The notes beneath the pieces are model-generated. The model was not told the origin of the DNA, did no database searches, and worked only from the letters and a program-made list of their open reading frames with translations. Shown here in pieces: positions 42,924-51,165 of a stretch of DNA of 64,000 bases (position 1 is its first letter; every line of letters begins with the position of its first letter). The position numbers and the translations under genes were made by a program. The stretch comes from Aquibaculum sediminis (GTDB lineage: Bacteria; Pseudomonadota; Alphaproteobacteria; Kiloniellales; DSM-21159), in assembly GCF_040712085.1 (NCBI RefSeq), contig NZ_JBFCVK010000004.1, positions 1 to 64,000 on the forward strand, written 5' to 3'.

Positions 42924-43696
42924 TGCAGGCAACGATGCAGGCTGCGAGCCAGGAAGCCACCCCCGCCGGTCCGACCGCGGCAAGCGCCACCAAGCCCTAC
43001 TTCAGCGTGAAGGACATCCACGCCTACTACGGCGAAAGCTATATCGTGCAGGGCGTCAGCTTCGCGATCGCCGAGGGCGACATCGTGGCGCTGCTCGGCC
43101 GCAACGGCGCCGGCAAGACCTCCACCCTGCGCACCATCGCCCGCGCGTCGGAGCCCGAACTCAAGGGCGGCGAGATCTGGCTCGGCAACGAGGCCATTCA
43201 CAAGCTGAAGGACTTTCAAGCCGCGCGAAAGGGCATCCAGCTGGTCCAGGAAGACCGGCGGATCGTGCCCGGCCTCACCGTGGAAGAGAACCTGCAGCTC
43301 GCCCAGATCGCCGAGCCCAAGGGCTGGCCCCTGGAGCAGATCTACCAGCACTTCCCGCGCCTGGCGGAGCGCCGCAAGCAGGAAGGCATCACGCTCTCCG
43401 GCGGCGAGCAGCAGATGCTGGCGGTCGCGCGCGCCCTGGCCCGCGACATCAAGCTGCTGCTGCTCGACGAACCCTATGAAGGTTTGGCGCCGGTGATCGT
43501 GCGCGAGATCGAGGGCATCGTGCGCGAGATCAAGAATCTCGGCATCACCACCATCATCGTGGAGCAGAACGCCGTGGCGGCGCTGCAACTGGCGAACCGC
43601 GCGCTCATCCTCGACATGGGACAGATCGTCTACAGCGGCTCGCCGGACGAGTTGCTGGCGAACGAGGACCTGCGCAACCAGTATCTGGCGATCTGA
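42923..43696 (+). CDS. Branched-chain-type ABC transporter ATPase (LivF type)
   Basis: A 257-residue ATPase with GRNGAGKTSTLR, LSGGEQQMLAVARAL and LLLLDEPYEGLAPVI. It has an N-terminal extension (~20 residues, Ala/Thr-rich) not usual for LivF. The ATG at 42923 overlaps the preceding stop by one base (TGATG). It is the last gene of a five-gene transporter unit (38579-43696). Confidence 0.92.
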   Translation: MQATMQAASQEATPAGPTAASATKPYFSVKDIHAYYGESYIVQGVSFAIAEGDIVALLGRNGAGKTSTLRTIARASEPELKGGEIWLGNEAIHKLKDFQAARKGIQLVQEDRRIVPGLTVEENLQLAQIAEPKGWPLEQIYQHFPRLAERRKQEGITLSGGEQQMLAVARALARDIKLLLLDEPYEGLAPVIVREIEGIVREIKNLGITTIIVEQNAVAALQLANRALILDMGQIVYSGSPDELLANEDLRNQYLAI

Positions 43697-43721
43697 TCGG
43701 CCTGGGGCGGAAGGCTGAAAC

Positions 43722-44432
43722 TCAAAGGCCGAGGTAGGCCTCTCGCACTGCCCGGTCGGCGCGCAGGGCGGCCATACTCCCCTCAAAGCGGAGCTGTCCG
43801 CTTTCGATGACGCAGGCGCGGTCCGCCAGAGCGCCGGCAAACTGTAGGTTCTGTTCGCTCAGCAGGACACTCAGCCCCTCGCCCTTCAGTGCGGCGATGG
43901 TGCGTCCCATTTGTTCGACGATCACGGGGGCGAGGCCTTCCGACGGCTCATCCAGCAGGATCGCCTGAGGGTTGCCCATCAGGGTGCGCGCGATGGTGAG
44001 CATCTGCTGCTCGCCGCCGGACATGCGGCCACCCGCACGCTCGCGCATCTCTCCAAGGTTGGGAAAGAGCTCGAAGAGGCGTTGCGGTGTCCACTGCGGG
44101 GCCCCGTCACGCGGCGGCTGGCGCCCCACCTCGAGGTTCTCCAGCACAGTGAGCTCGGGAAAGATCCGCCGCTCCTCGGGTACGTAGCCCAGCCCCAGGC
44201 GGGCGATGCGATGCGACGGCCAGCCGGTCACCTCCTGCCCGGCGAAATGGACCCGCCCCCTGGTGCCCGCGAGCATGCCCATGATCGCCTTCAACGTGGT
44301 CGACTTTCCGGCACCATTGCGCCCGATGAGGGCAACGACCTCTCCGCGGGCCACGGCAAAGGAGAGGCCGAAGAGCACTTGGGCGCGGCCGTAGAAGGCC
44401 TCGAGGTTTTCGACCTGCAGCACTGGACTCAT
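43722..44432 (-). CDS. Branched-chain-type ABC transporter ATPase (LivF type), second system
   Basis: A 236-residue ATPase with GRNGAGKSTTLKAIMG, MSGGEQQMLTIARTL and ILLDEPSEGLAPVIV. It closes a minus-strand transporter operon that is convergent with the first liv-like system, with only 25 bases between the two stops. The overlap with the preceding ATPase is 4 bases. Confidence 0.93.
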   Translation of the reverse strand: MSPVLQVENLEAFYGRAQVLFGLSFAVARGEVVALIGRNGAGKSTTLKAIMGMLAGTRGRVHFAGQEVTGWPSHRIARLGLGYVPEERRIFPELTVLENLEVGRQPPRDGAPQWTPQRLFELFPNLGEMRERAGGRMSGGEQQMLTIARTLMGNPQAILLDEPSEGLAPVIVEQMGRTIAALKGEGLSVLLSEQNLQFAGALADRACVIESGQLRFEGSMAALRADRAVREAYLGL

Positions 44433-45205
44433 GCGTCCACCTCCCAGCCCGCACCCGCCGGCGCGCCGCTGCCGAGATAGCTTGCCTGCACCTGGGGATC
44501 GGCACGCACGGCCTCGGGCTCGCCCTCGGCGATCTTCTGGCCGCGATCCAGCACCATGATGCGGTCGGCGTGGCCGAAGACCACATCCATGTCGTGCTCG
44601 GTGAAGAGCACGGCGATGCCGCGTTCGCGCACGATGCTCGCCGTCAACGCCATCAGCGCCTTGCGCTCGGCCGGGGCCATGCCGGCCGTGGGCTCGTCCA
44701 TCAGGAGCATCCGCGGCGCGGCTGCCAATGCCAGTGCCAGTTCCACCCGCTTGATGTCGCCATAGGCCAGAATGCCGCAGGCGCGCTCCGCCTGGCCGGC
44801 CATGCCCACCTGCTCCAGCAGTGCCATTGCCTCATCCCGGTAAAGCGCGCTGGCCGAGGGCAGCAGGGCGCGCAAGCGCCGATGATAGGCGATCAACGCC
44901 ATCTGCACGTTCTCGCACACCGACATGGAGGCAAAGGCAGCGGCGATCTGAAACGTGCGGCCGACCCCGAGGCGCCAGATCCGCCGCGGCGTCAGGCCGA
45001 TCAACGCCTCACCCGCCAGCCGCACGCTGCCGGCGTCGGGCTGCAGCTGACCGTTGATGAGATTGAAGCAGGTGGACTTGCCCGCTCCGTTGGGGCCGAT
45101 CATGGCCAGCAGTTCGCCGGGCTTCAGGTCGAAGTCCACGGCGCGCACCGCCTGCACGCCGCCGAAAGCCTTGGACAGGCCGCGAACCTGCAGCAAGGCG
45201 GTCAT
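44429..45205 (-). CDS. Branched-chain-type ABC transporter ATPase (LivG type), second system
   Basis: A 258-residue ATPase with GPNGAGKSTCFNLINGQL and LLMDEPTAGMAPAERKAL. The signature region CGILAYGDIKRVELALALA carries LAYGD. The ATG at 45205 overlaps the fused permease stop by 4 bases; the longer ORF in this frame is antisense overlap with the permease gene. Confidence 0.93.
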   Translation of the reverse strand: MTALLQVRGLSKAFGGVQAVRAVDFDLKPGELLAMIGPNGAGKSTCFNLINGQLQPDAGSVRLAGEALIGLTPRRIWRLGVGRTFQIAAAFASMSVCENVQMALIAYHRRLRALLPSASALYRDEAMALLEQVGMAGQAERACGILAYGDIKRVELALALAAAPRMLLMDEPTAGMAPAERKALMALTASIVRERGIAVLFTEHDMDVVFGHADRIMVLDRGQKIAEGEPEAVRADPQVQASYLGSGAPAGAGWEVDA

Positions 45206-47076
45206 GCCTGCCCCTCCCCGCGGCGGCGCAGGCCAGCCGTGGCGCCGGCCAGACCCTGGGGAAAGAGCACGACCAGCAGGATGATGATGCAACCAAGTAT
45301 GGCGCGCCAGTAGTTGGTCAGGCTGAGCAGTTCGGTCTTCAGCAGGGTGAAGGCCGCCGCCCCGGCAATGGGGCCGGTCAGGGCCTGGACCCCGCCGAGC
45401 AGCACCATGACCAAAGCGTCCACCGACAAGGGCAGCGCCATGGCCTCCGGGGACACCGAGCCCTTGAGGTAGGCAAAAAGGCCCCCGGCAATCCCGGCAA
45501 AGCTGCCGGCCAGCGTGAAGGCCAGCCAACGGTGCCGGCGCACATCGATGCCGATGGCATCAGCACGCAGGGGCGAGTCCCGTCCGGCGCGCAGGGTGTA
45601 GCCGAAGGGCGCGAAGGCGAAGTGCCGCAGCAGCAGCACAGCGATCACGCAGATGGTACCGGCGAAGTAGTAGTAGGCCGTCACACTGCCCACCCAGGCC
45701 GGCGGCCAGATGCCGATGATCCCATTGTCGCCGCCGGTCAGCTCGATCCACTGGAAGGCGATGGACCAGGCGATCTGCGCGAAGGCGAGCGTGAGCATGG
45801 CGAGATAGACACCGCTGAGCCGCACGCAGAACCAACCGAAGAGCAGCGCGCCACCCGCCGCCAGCAGCGGCGCGGCCAGCAGCGCCAGTTCCATCGGCGC
45901 GCCCCAATGGCGAACGGCCAGGCCGACGCCATAGGCGCCAAGACCGAAGTAGGCGGCATGGCCGAAGGAGATCACGCCGCCCAGCCCCATGAGGAACTGC
46001 AGCGAGGCGGCAAAGAGAACAAAGATCAGCACCTCGGTCGCCACCGACACCAGGTAGGGACCGGCGATCCAGGGCAGCACAAGCAGCAGCACGAGAACTG
46101 CCAGGCCCGCCAGCTGCAGGCTGCGGTCGGCGGGACGCAGCATCGGCTCAGGCGTGCCGCTGTGCTGATAGCCCAGCACCTCCCGGCGGCCGAGCAGACC
46201 CCAGGGGCGCAGGATCAGCACCAGCGCCATCACCAGGAACATGGAAACCAGTTCCATCTGCCAGGCCGCCACGCCTCCGAGGGTGACCTGTGCATTGGTG
46301 ATGAGCAGGACCCGGATCAGCGAGATCAGGAGGGCGGCCAGGTAGGCCCCCAAGATCGAGCCCATGCCGCCCACGACGACGACCACGAAGACCGAAGCGA
46401 TGATCTGCAGGTCCATGTGCAGGTGCGCGCTGCCCTTGGGAAGCTGCACTGCCCCGCCGAGCCCGGCCAGGGCCGCGCCGAGGAAGAAGACCCCGGTGAA
46501 AAGCCATTTCCGGTTCACGCCCAGGGCCGAGACCATCTCGCGATCCTGGGTCGCCGCGCGGATCAGGATGCCCCAACGGGTGCGATTGAACAGCAGCCAG
46601 AGGGTGCCGAGGACCACTGGTGCGAAGAGAATGAGAAAGATGTCGTAGGTGGGAACCCGAAGGCCGAAGAGTTGCGTCGCTCCGCCCAGCCCCGGCGCGC
46701 GCGGGCCCAACAGGTCCTGCGCGCCCCAGATCCAAAGCGTTGCGTCCTGGACCACCAGCACCAGGCCGAAGGTTGCCAGCAGTTGGAAGAGCTCAGGCGC
46801 CTGATAGATGCGCCGCAGCACCGCCATCTCGAAAAAGGCGCCCACCGCCCCCACCACCAGGGCCGCCAGCAGCAGTCCGCCCCAGAAACCCAGCGCCCCC
46901 CCGCCGAACAGCCCGATCAGGCTGACGCCCAGGTAGGCGCCCAGCATGTAGAGGCTGCCGTGGGCAAAATTGACGATACGGGTCACCCCGAAAATAATCG
47001 TCAAACCGCTGGCCACGAGGAAGAGGCCGGAGGCACTGGCGAGCCCGGTCAGCAGTTGCTGCAGCAGGAATTCCAT
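45202..47076 (-). CDS. Fused LivH-LivM branched-chain-type ABC permease
   Basis: A 624-residue protein with two complete permease units in one chain. Residues ~1-305 are LivH-like (FGVTRIVNFAHGSLYMLGAYLG, GGMGSILGAYLAALLI). Residues ~320-624 are LivM-like (GLGGVISFGHAAYFGLGAYG, LLGGVQALTGPIAGAAAF). The linker around residue 310 is short and polar. The fusion removes the need for separate subunits, so the transporter would be one permease chain plus two ATPases and one binding protein. No internal stop is seen. Confidence 0.93.
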   Translation of the reverse strand: MEFLLQQLLTGLASASGLFLVASGLTIIFGVTRIVNFAHGSLYMLGAYLGVSLIGLFGGGALGFWGGLLLAALVVGAVGAFFEMAVLRRIYQAPELFQLLATFGLVLVVQDATLWIWGAQDLLGPRAPGLGGATQLFGLRVPTYDIFLILFAPVVLGTLWLLFNRTRWGILIRAATQDREMVSALGVNRKWLFTGVFFLGAALAGLGGAVQLPKGSAHLHMDLQIIASVFVVVVVGGMGSILGAYLAALLISLIRVLLITNAQVTLGGVAAWQMELVSMFLVMALVLILRPWGLLGRREVLGYQHSGTPEPMLRPADRSLQLAGLAVLVLLLVLPWIAGPYLVSVATEVLIFVLFAASLQFLMGLGGVISFGHAAYFGLGAYGVGLAVRHWGAPMELALLAAPLLAAGGALLFGWFCVRLSGVYLAMLTLAFAQIAWSIAFQWIELTGGDNGIIGIWPPAWVGSVTAYYYFAGTICVIAVLLLRHFAFAPFGYTLRAGRDSPLRADAIGIDVRRHRWLAFTLAGSFAGIAGGLFAYLKGSVSPEAMALPLSVDALVMVLLGGVQALTGPIAGAAAFTLLKTELLSLTNYWRAILGCIIILLVVLFPQGLAGATAGLRRRGEGQA

Positions 47077-47160
47077 GGGTTACGTGCCGGCCCTCTCACG
47101 CGGCCTGGAAGCAGCCGGAAGACAATGCCATGCGGCATGCCTCGAACTGCTGCGGCGCGC

Positions 47161-48393
47161 TCACTCGCCGCGAAGCTGCCGCACGGTTTCGTCGTCGGGA
47201 AGATAGTCGCTGCCTGCGCCGAAGCGCCAGTCGACCATGCGCGGCTTGGCGTCCTGAACCGTCAGGCGGCCGACATAGGCCCCCATATCGCTTTGCTGGT
47301 CGATTGCGCGATAGGTGATCGGCCCCACGGGCGAATCGATGGTCAGTCCGCGCAAGGCATCGATCACCGCTTCCACCTCGGCGGTACCCGCGGTTTCGAT
47401 GGCATCGGCAATCGAGTGGAGGGCCGCATAGCCGACGACGGAGCCGAGGCGTGGATAGTCGTCGAAGCGTTCCTGATAGGCCTCCAGGAAGCGGTCATGC
47501 TCCGGCGTGTCGATGGCGTACCAGGGATAACCGGTGACGATCCAGCCTTCCGGCGCTTCGGCGCCCAAGGGATCGATCCACTCCGGCTCGCCTGAGAGCA
47601 CCGAAGCCACGGTGCGGCCCTCGAAGAGGCCGCGCACCTCCCCTTCCCGCACAAAGCGGGCGAGATCGCCGCTGAAGGTCACATTGAAGATGGCGTCGGG
47701 ATCGGCGGCTTCGAGCGCCTGGACCGCAGCGCCGGCATCGATCTGCCCCAGGCCCGGCCACTGCTCGGCCACGAACTCGACGTCCGGCCGGCGCTCTTTC
47801 AAAAGGTCCTTGAAGGCGGCGACCGCCGCCTGGCCGTACTCATAGTTCGGCGCGATGGTCACCCAGCGCACCGCCTCATCGATCTTGGCCGCTTCCTCCG
47901 CCAGCATCGCGGCCTGAACGTAGGTGCCGGGGCGCAGGCGGAAGGTGTAGCGATTGCCCAGCGACCAGGCGAGCGTGTCGGTCAGGGGCTCGGCGGCGAG
48001 GAACAGCACCTTGCGCTGCTTGGCAAAATCCGACACGGCGACGCCAACATTGCTCAAGAAGGTGCCGAAGAGAATGTCCACGCCCTCGCGGGCAACCAGC
48101 TCATTGGCCACGGTCACTGCATCGGCAGGCGAAGCACCATCGTCGCGGCTGATGACCTCCAGTGGCCGACCGAGCACACCGCCGGCGTCATTGATTTCTT
48201 CCAGCGCCAGGGTCCAGCCATCGCGATAGGGCAGCGTGAAAGCGGCAAAGCCAGTGTAGCTGTTGAACTCGCCGATGCGGATGGGGTCCTGGGCCGCCGC
48301 CGTCCCGGCCGGCCCGGTCAGCAGACCCGCCCCCACGCCCAGCGCCAGCGCCGCTGCCCCCAGGAAACCCTTGAACCACCTGCCGTGCATCAT
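47161..48393 (-). CDS. Branched-chain-type ABC transporter substrate-binding protein, second system
   Basis: A 410-residue type I binding protein. A Sec signal peptide ends near GTAAAQDP. The family text DPIRIGEFNSYTGFAAFTLPYRDGWTLALEEINDAGGVLGRPLEVI is typical. It is related to amide- and branched-chain-ligand binders. It begins at 48393 (ATGATG; the second Met is possible), 87 bases after the response-regulator stop, and 84 bases precede the fused permease. Confidence 0.92.
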   Translation of the reverse strand: MMHGRWFKGFLGAAALALGVGAGLLTGPAGTAAAQDPIRIGEFNSYTGFAAFTLPYRDGWTLALEEINDAGGVLGRPLEVISRDDGASPADAVTVANELVAREGVDILFGTFLSNVGVAVSDFAKQRKVLFLAAEPLTDTLAWSLGNRYTFRLRPGTYVQAAMLAEEAAKIDEAVRWVTIAPNYEYGQAAVAAFKDLLKERRPDVEFVAEQWPGLGQIDAGAAVQALEAADPDAIFNVTFSGDLARFVREGEVRGLFEGRTVASVLSGEPEWIDPLGAEAPEGWIVTGYPWYAIDTPEHDRFLEAYQERFDDYPRLGSVVGYAALHSIADAIETAGTAEVEAVIDALRGLTIDSPVGPITYRAIDQQSDMGAYVGRLTVQDAKPRMVDWRFGAGSDYLPDDETVRQLRGE

Positions 48394-48480
48394 GCCGCTT
48401 CCTTCTTCGTTTCCGTCCTGGCGATCGTGCGCAAGAGCGCAAGCGCATCGTCGTAAGTATAGATCATTTGCGGGCGACGC

Positions 48481-49200
48481 CTATAAGCGTCCGGCGCGCA
48501 ACAGGTATCCCTGTCCGCGTACGGTCACGATCCGCACACCCAGTTCACCGCGCTCTTCAAGTTTGCGGCGCAAGGACACAATGATCTGATCCACCGACCG
48601 ATCCAAGGGCTGCCACTGTCGATTTAGGGCTTTCTCGGTCAGAACCTCGCGCGTGACCACCGCGGCCAAGTGTTGGGCGAGACAGACGAGTACGTCGAAC
48701 TCCGCCGTCGTCAGGAGCACCTCGCCTCTTGTGGCGTGCGTCAGGCTGCGATCAGTGGGGTTGAGGCGATAGGCCCCGAACTCCAGCGCGCGTCCAACCC
48801 CGGCGCTTTCTCCTAAGCTGCGCCGCAACACGCCGCGCACTCGCGCCGCCAATTCGCGCAGGGAGAAGGGCTTGACCAAATAGTCATCGGCTCCCAGTTC
48901 CAGGCCCAGCACGCGATCCCGCTCCTCTCCCTTGCCAGAGGCGATGATGACCGCCGGACCCCCGGTCAGCTGGAAAAAAGGGACCAGTTCGAGTCCATCC
49001 CCGTCGGGCAGCGTGATATCGAGGATGACCAGATCGTACGCCCTGCTCCCCAGACACTCGCGCGCCCGGGCCAGACTGTTCGCGTGATCGACCGCAAAGC
49101 CCTCTCGATGCAAGAAAGAGGTGATGGTTTCGGCCACAAGATCCTGATCCTCCACCACCAGCAGGCGCCCCGCGACCCGTTGCACCCCCTCTGTCGTCAA
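48481..49200 (-). CDS. OmpR/PhoB-family response regulator, orphan
   Basis: A 239-residue regulator. The receiver domain has VVEDQD, phosphoacceptor Asp61 in LVILDITLPDGDG and Lys110 in YLVKPFS. The C-terminal winged-helix DNA-binding domain has VLTEKALNRQWQPLDRSVDQIIVSLRRKLEE. No histidine kinase is nearby. I chose the TTG at 49200 because GGGGGAG sits 7-8 bases upstream and the length is normal; ATGs at 49254 and 49320 are alternatives that add a non-family N-terminus. It precedes the second liv-like operon in the same direction and may activate it. Confidence 0.85.
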   Translation of the reverse strand: MTTEGVQRVAGRLLVVEDQDLVAETITSFLHREGFAVDHANSLARARECLGSRAYDLVILDITLPDGDGLELVPFFQLTGGPAVIIASGKGEERDRVLGLELGADDYLVKPFSLRELAARVRGVLRRSLGESAGVGRALEFGAYRLNPTDRSLTHATRGEVLLTTAEFDVLVCLAQHLAAVVTREVLTEKALNRQWQPLDRSVDQIIVSLRRKLEERGELGVRIVTVRGQGYLLRAGRL

Positions 49201-49342
49201 ACTGTCTCTCCCCCAACACTCAGATCGAAAATTGCTGATGCGCCCCTTATGCATGGCCTCCACCGTCGGCGTCCCCACTCGCCAATACCCGCGTCGCCAT
49301 ACTTCGAATAGCGACAGCATGACACCTTACCCTCAAGGCCCA

Positions 49343-49391
49343 CCTTTGGTAAAACATGTCTGGCCTTTGGCAAAAGAAGAATGACCTTTGG
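49343..49391. promoter_or_regulatory. Three CCTTTGG direct repeats at 21-base spacing
   Basis: CCTTTGG occurs at 49343-49349, 49364-49370 and 49385-49391, exactly 21 bases apart (two helical turns). The first two copies continue as TAAAA/CAAAA. They lie in the gap between the orphan OmpR-type gene and the divergent glycosyltransferase-like gene. OmpR-family regulators bind such in-phase direct repeats, so this is a candidate operator. Confidence 0.55.
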
Positions 49392-49460
49392 CTCAGGCGA
49401 AGCACGCCGTACCCGCCTCAGCCGTTTCGGCCTCAGCCCGCTCGACAGGAGCCACGGATC

Positions 49461-50372
49461 GTGACTGCAAGACCCACCGTCTTCATCCACACCAATCACA
49501 AGCAGATGCTGGGCGCGCTCGTCTCGCAGCATTCGCTCAAGCGCAACTCGCGCAACCCCGATGCCTTCGACGTGCGCATCATCGACACGGCGGACCATCC
49601 CTTCCTGGCCGCCAAGGAAGGGCAGGAGTTCCTGCGCGACGGGGGCAAGCGGGTCTGGCACATGGAGGATCTGCAGTCCTTCACACCCCTGCGCTTCCTG
49701 CCGCCGCAGCTGATGGGCTACGAGGGACGCGCCGTGGTGATCGACCCGGATATATTCGCCGTCGGCGACGTCGGGGAACTCCTGGACCGTGACATGGAAG
49801 GCAAGGCGATATTCTGCCGTCCACGGGCGGGCGCCAAGGGACTGGGCGGCTGCCTGGCATCCTCGGTTATGCTGCTCGATTGCGCCAAGCTCACCCATTG
49901 GCGGGTGGAAGAGGCCTTCGAGGAGCTGTTCCGCTTCGAGCGCGACTACATGGATTGGATCTGCCTCAAGCTCGAGCCGCGCGAAACCCTCGGCCTGTTC
50001 GAGGACTACTGGAATGACTTCGACCGCCTGGGTGACCAGACGCGGCTGCTGCACAACACCAAGCGCCAGACCCAACCCTGGAAGACCGGTCTGCCGGTCG
50101 ACTTCGTGCCGGCCGGCAAGCGACTGAAACTGGTGCAGCCGAAGTCCTGGCTGCGCTTCATCCGCAGCGACCTCCTGGGCCTGCCGGCAAGCCCGCAACG
50201 CTACAAGTCCCATCCCGACCCGCGGCAGGAGGCCTTCTTCTTCGGCCTGCTGCGCGAGTGCCTGGAGAACGGCACGGTCACGGAGGCCTTCCTGCGCGCC
50301 GAAATGGCCGCCAATCACGTCCGCCAAGACGCCTTCGAAGTGATGGAGCGCAGCGCCCGCCAAGCGGCGTGA
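49461..50372 (+). CDS. Glycosyltransferase-like (GT8/GT-A fold) protein of unknown specificity
   Basis: A 303-residue protein. The start reads TARPTVFIHTNHKQMLGALV, then a central VVIDPDIFAVGDVGEL that resembles the DxD nucleotide-sugar motif of GT8-like enzymes, followed by LGGCLASSVMLLDC. I do not recognise a named member. The GTG at 49461 has ACAGGAG upstream and is preferred to an ATG at 49356 that would overlap the direct repeats. It is monocistronic with its own terminator. Its relation to the neighbouring transport genes is unclear. Confidence 0.7.
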   Translation: MTARPTVFIHTNHKQMLGALVSQHSLKRNSRNPDAFDVRIIDTADHPFLAAKEGQEFLRDGGKRVWHMEDLQSFTPLRFLPPQLMGYEGRAVVIDPDIFAVGDVGELLDRDMEGKAIFCRPRAGAKGLGGCLASSVMLLDCAKLTHWRVEEAFEELFRFERDYMDWICLKLEPRETLGLFEDYWNDFDRLGDQTRLLHNTKRQTQPWKTGLPVDFVPAGKRLKLVQPKSWLRFIRSDLLGLPASPQRYKSHPDPRQEAFFFGLLRECLENGTVTEAFLRAEMAANHVRQDAFEVMERSARQAA

Positions 50373-50426
50373 GGCTCTCGGCGGCCTTCCGCCGCGGCCT
50401 TCTACCCCGCTTCCGGCTCATTATAG

Positions 50427-50466
50427 ACGCTGCCGCCCCCGACCCGGGACGGCAGCGTTTGTTTTT
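50427..50466 (+). terminator. Rho-independent terminator
   Basis: ACGCTGCCG (50427-50435) pairs exactly with CGGCAGCGT (50450-50458), followed by TTTGTTTTT. It ends the glycosyltransferase-like transcript. Confidence 0.85.
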
Positions 50467-50487
50467 GTGGCCCACCCCAAGCTTCGT

Positions 50488-50511
50488 GATTCAAGTGAAA
50501 CGCGATCTGGT
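50488..50511. repeat. Degenerate single arm of the palindromic repeat family
   Basis: GATTCAAGTGAAACGCGAT followed by CTGGT resembles the right arms of the repeats at 26.05 and 26.14 kb (GAACGCGATCCGGT). It lies between the terminator and the TRAP operon. Confidence 0.4.
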
Positions 50512-50655
50512 ATAGAGAAGAAGCAGCCGAGTCTGGAGCACTCGAATGTGCCCGCGGCGCGGCAGGGATCGGACGGCGTTCACTCTGAGGCAGGAAAGTG
50601 CCCGAATGAGCACGTGACTCCGGGTCGGTCGGAAGACGGGAAGCGAGGGAGAACC

Positions 50656-51165
50656 TTGCCAGGTTTCTTGAAAGCCTACGTCCGCTGGGTCGATTCGGCG
50701 AATCGCGCCATCGGCTACGCCGCCATGCTGCTGATCTTCGTCATGGTCGGCATCCTGCTCTATTCCTCCATCATGAAGACGGTGGACATCCCGCCGCTCT
50801 GGACCCTGGAAATGGCGCAGTTCGCGCTGATGGCCTATTTCCTGCTGGGTGGGCCCTACGCCATGCAGATGGGCGCGCATGTGCGCATGGATCTGCTCTA
50901 CAGCACCTGGTCGGATCGTCGCAAAGCGCAGGTCGACTGCTTCACGGTCATTTTCCTGCTGATCTACCTCGGGTTCCTGCTCTACGGCGGCTTCTCCAGC
51001 ACGATGTACGCGCTGGAATACGACGAACGCAGCTTCTCCGCCTGGCGGCCCTACATGGCCCCGATCAAGATCGTCATGACCTTCGGGGTCTTCCTTATGC
51101 TCCTGCAGACGCTGTCCGAGCTCATCAAGGACATAGCCAAGCTGCGCGGCGAGAGCCTGTCATGA
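50656..51165 (+). CDS. TRAP transporter small permease (DctQ type)
   Basis: A 169-residue protein with four membrane helices: AIGYAAMLLIFVMVGILLY, MAQFALMAYFLLGGPYAM, FTVIFLLIYLGFLLYGG and MTFGVFLMLLQTL. The TTG at 50656, preceded by GAGGGAGAACC, gives the normal DctQ length. An ATG at 50467 would add 63 polar residues encoded by repeat-containing intergenic DNA and is unlikely. It works with DctM and the binding protein encoded downstream. Confidence 0.9.
   Translation: MPGFLKAYVRWVDSANRAIGYAAMLLIFVMVGILLYSSIMKTVDIPPLWTLEMAQFALMAYFLLGGPYAMQMGAHVRMDLLYSTWSDRRKAQVDCFTVIFLLIYLGFLLYGGFSSTMYALEYDERSFSAWRPYMAPIKIVMTFGVFLMLLQTLSELIKDIAKLRGESLS

Noticed and set aside
50467..50655. Extended N-terminus of the DctQ gene from ATG 50467
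   Set aside because: The extension is polar, covers repeat-like intergenic DNA and makes the protein longer than the family. TTG 50656 has a good ribosome site.
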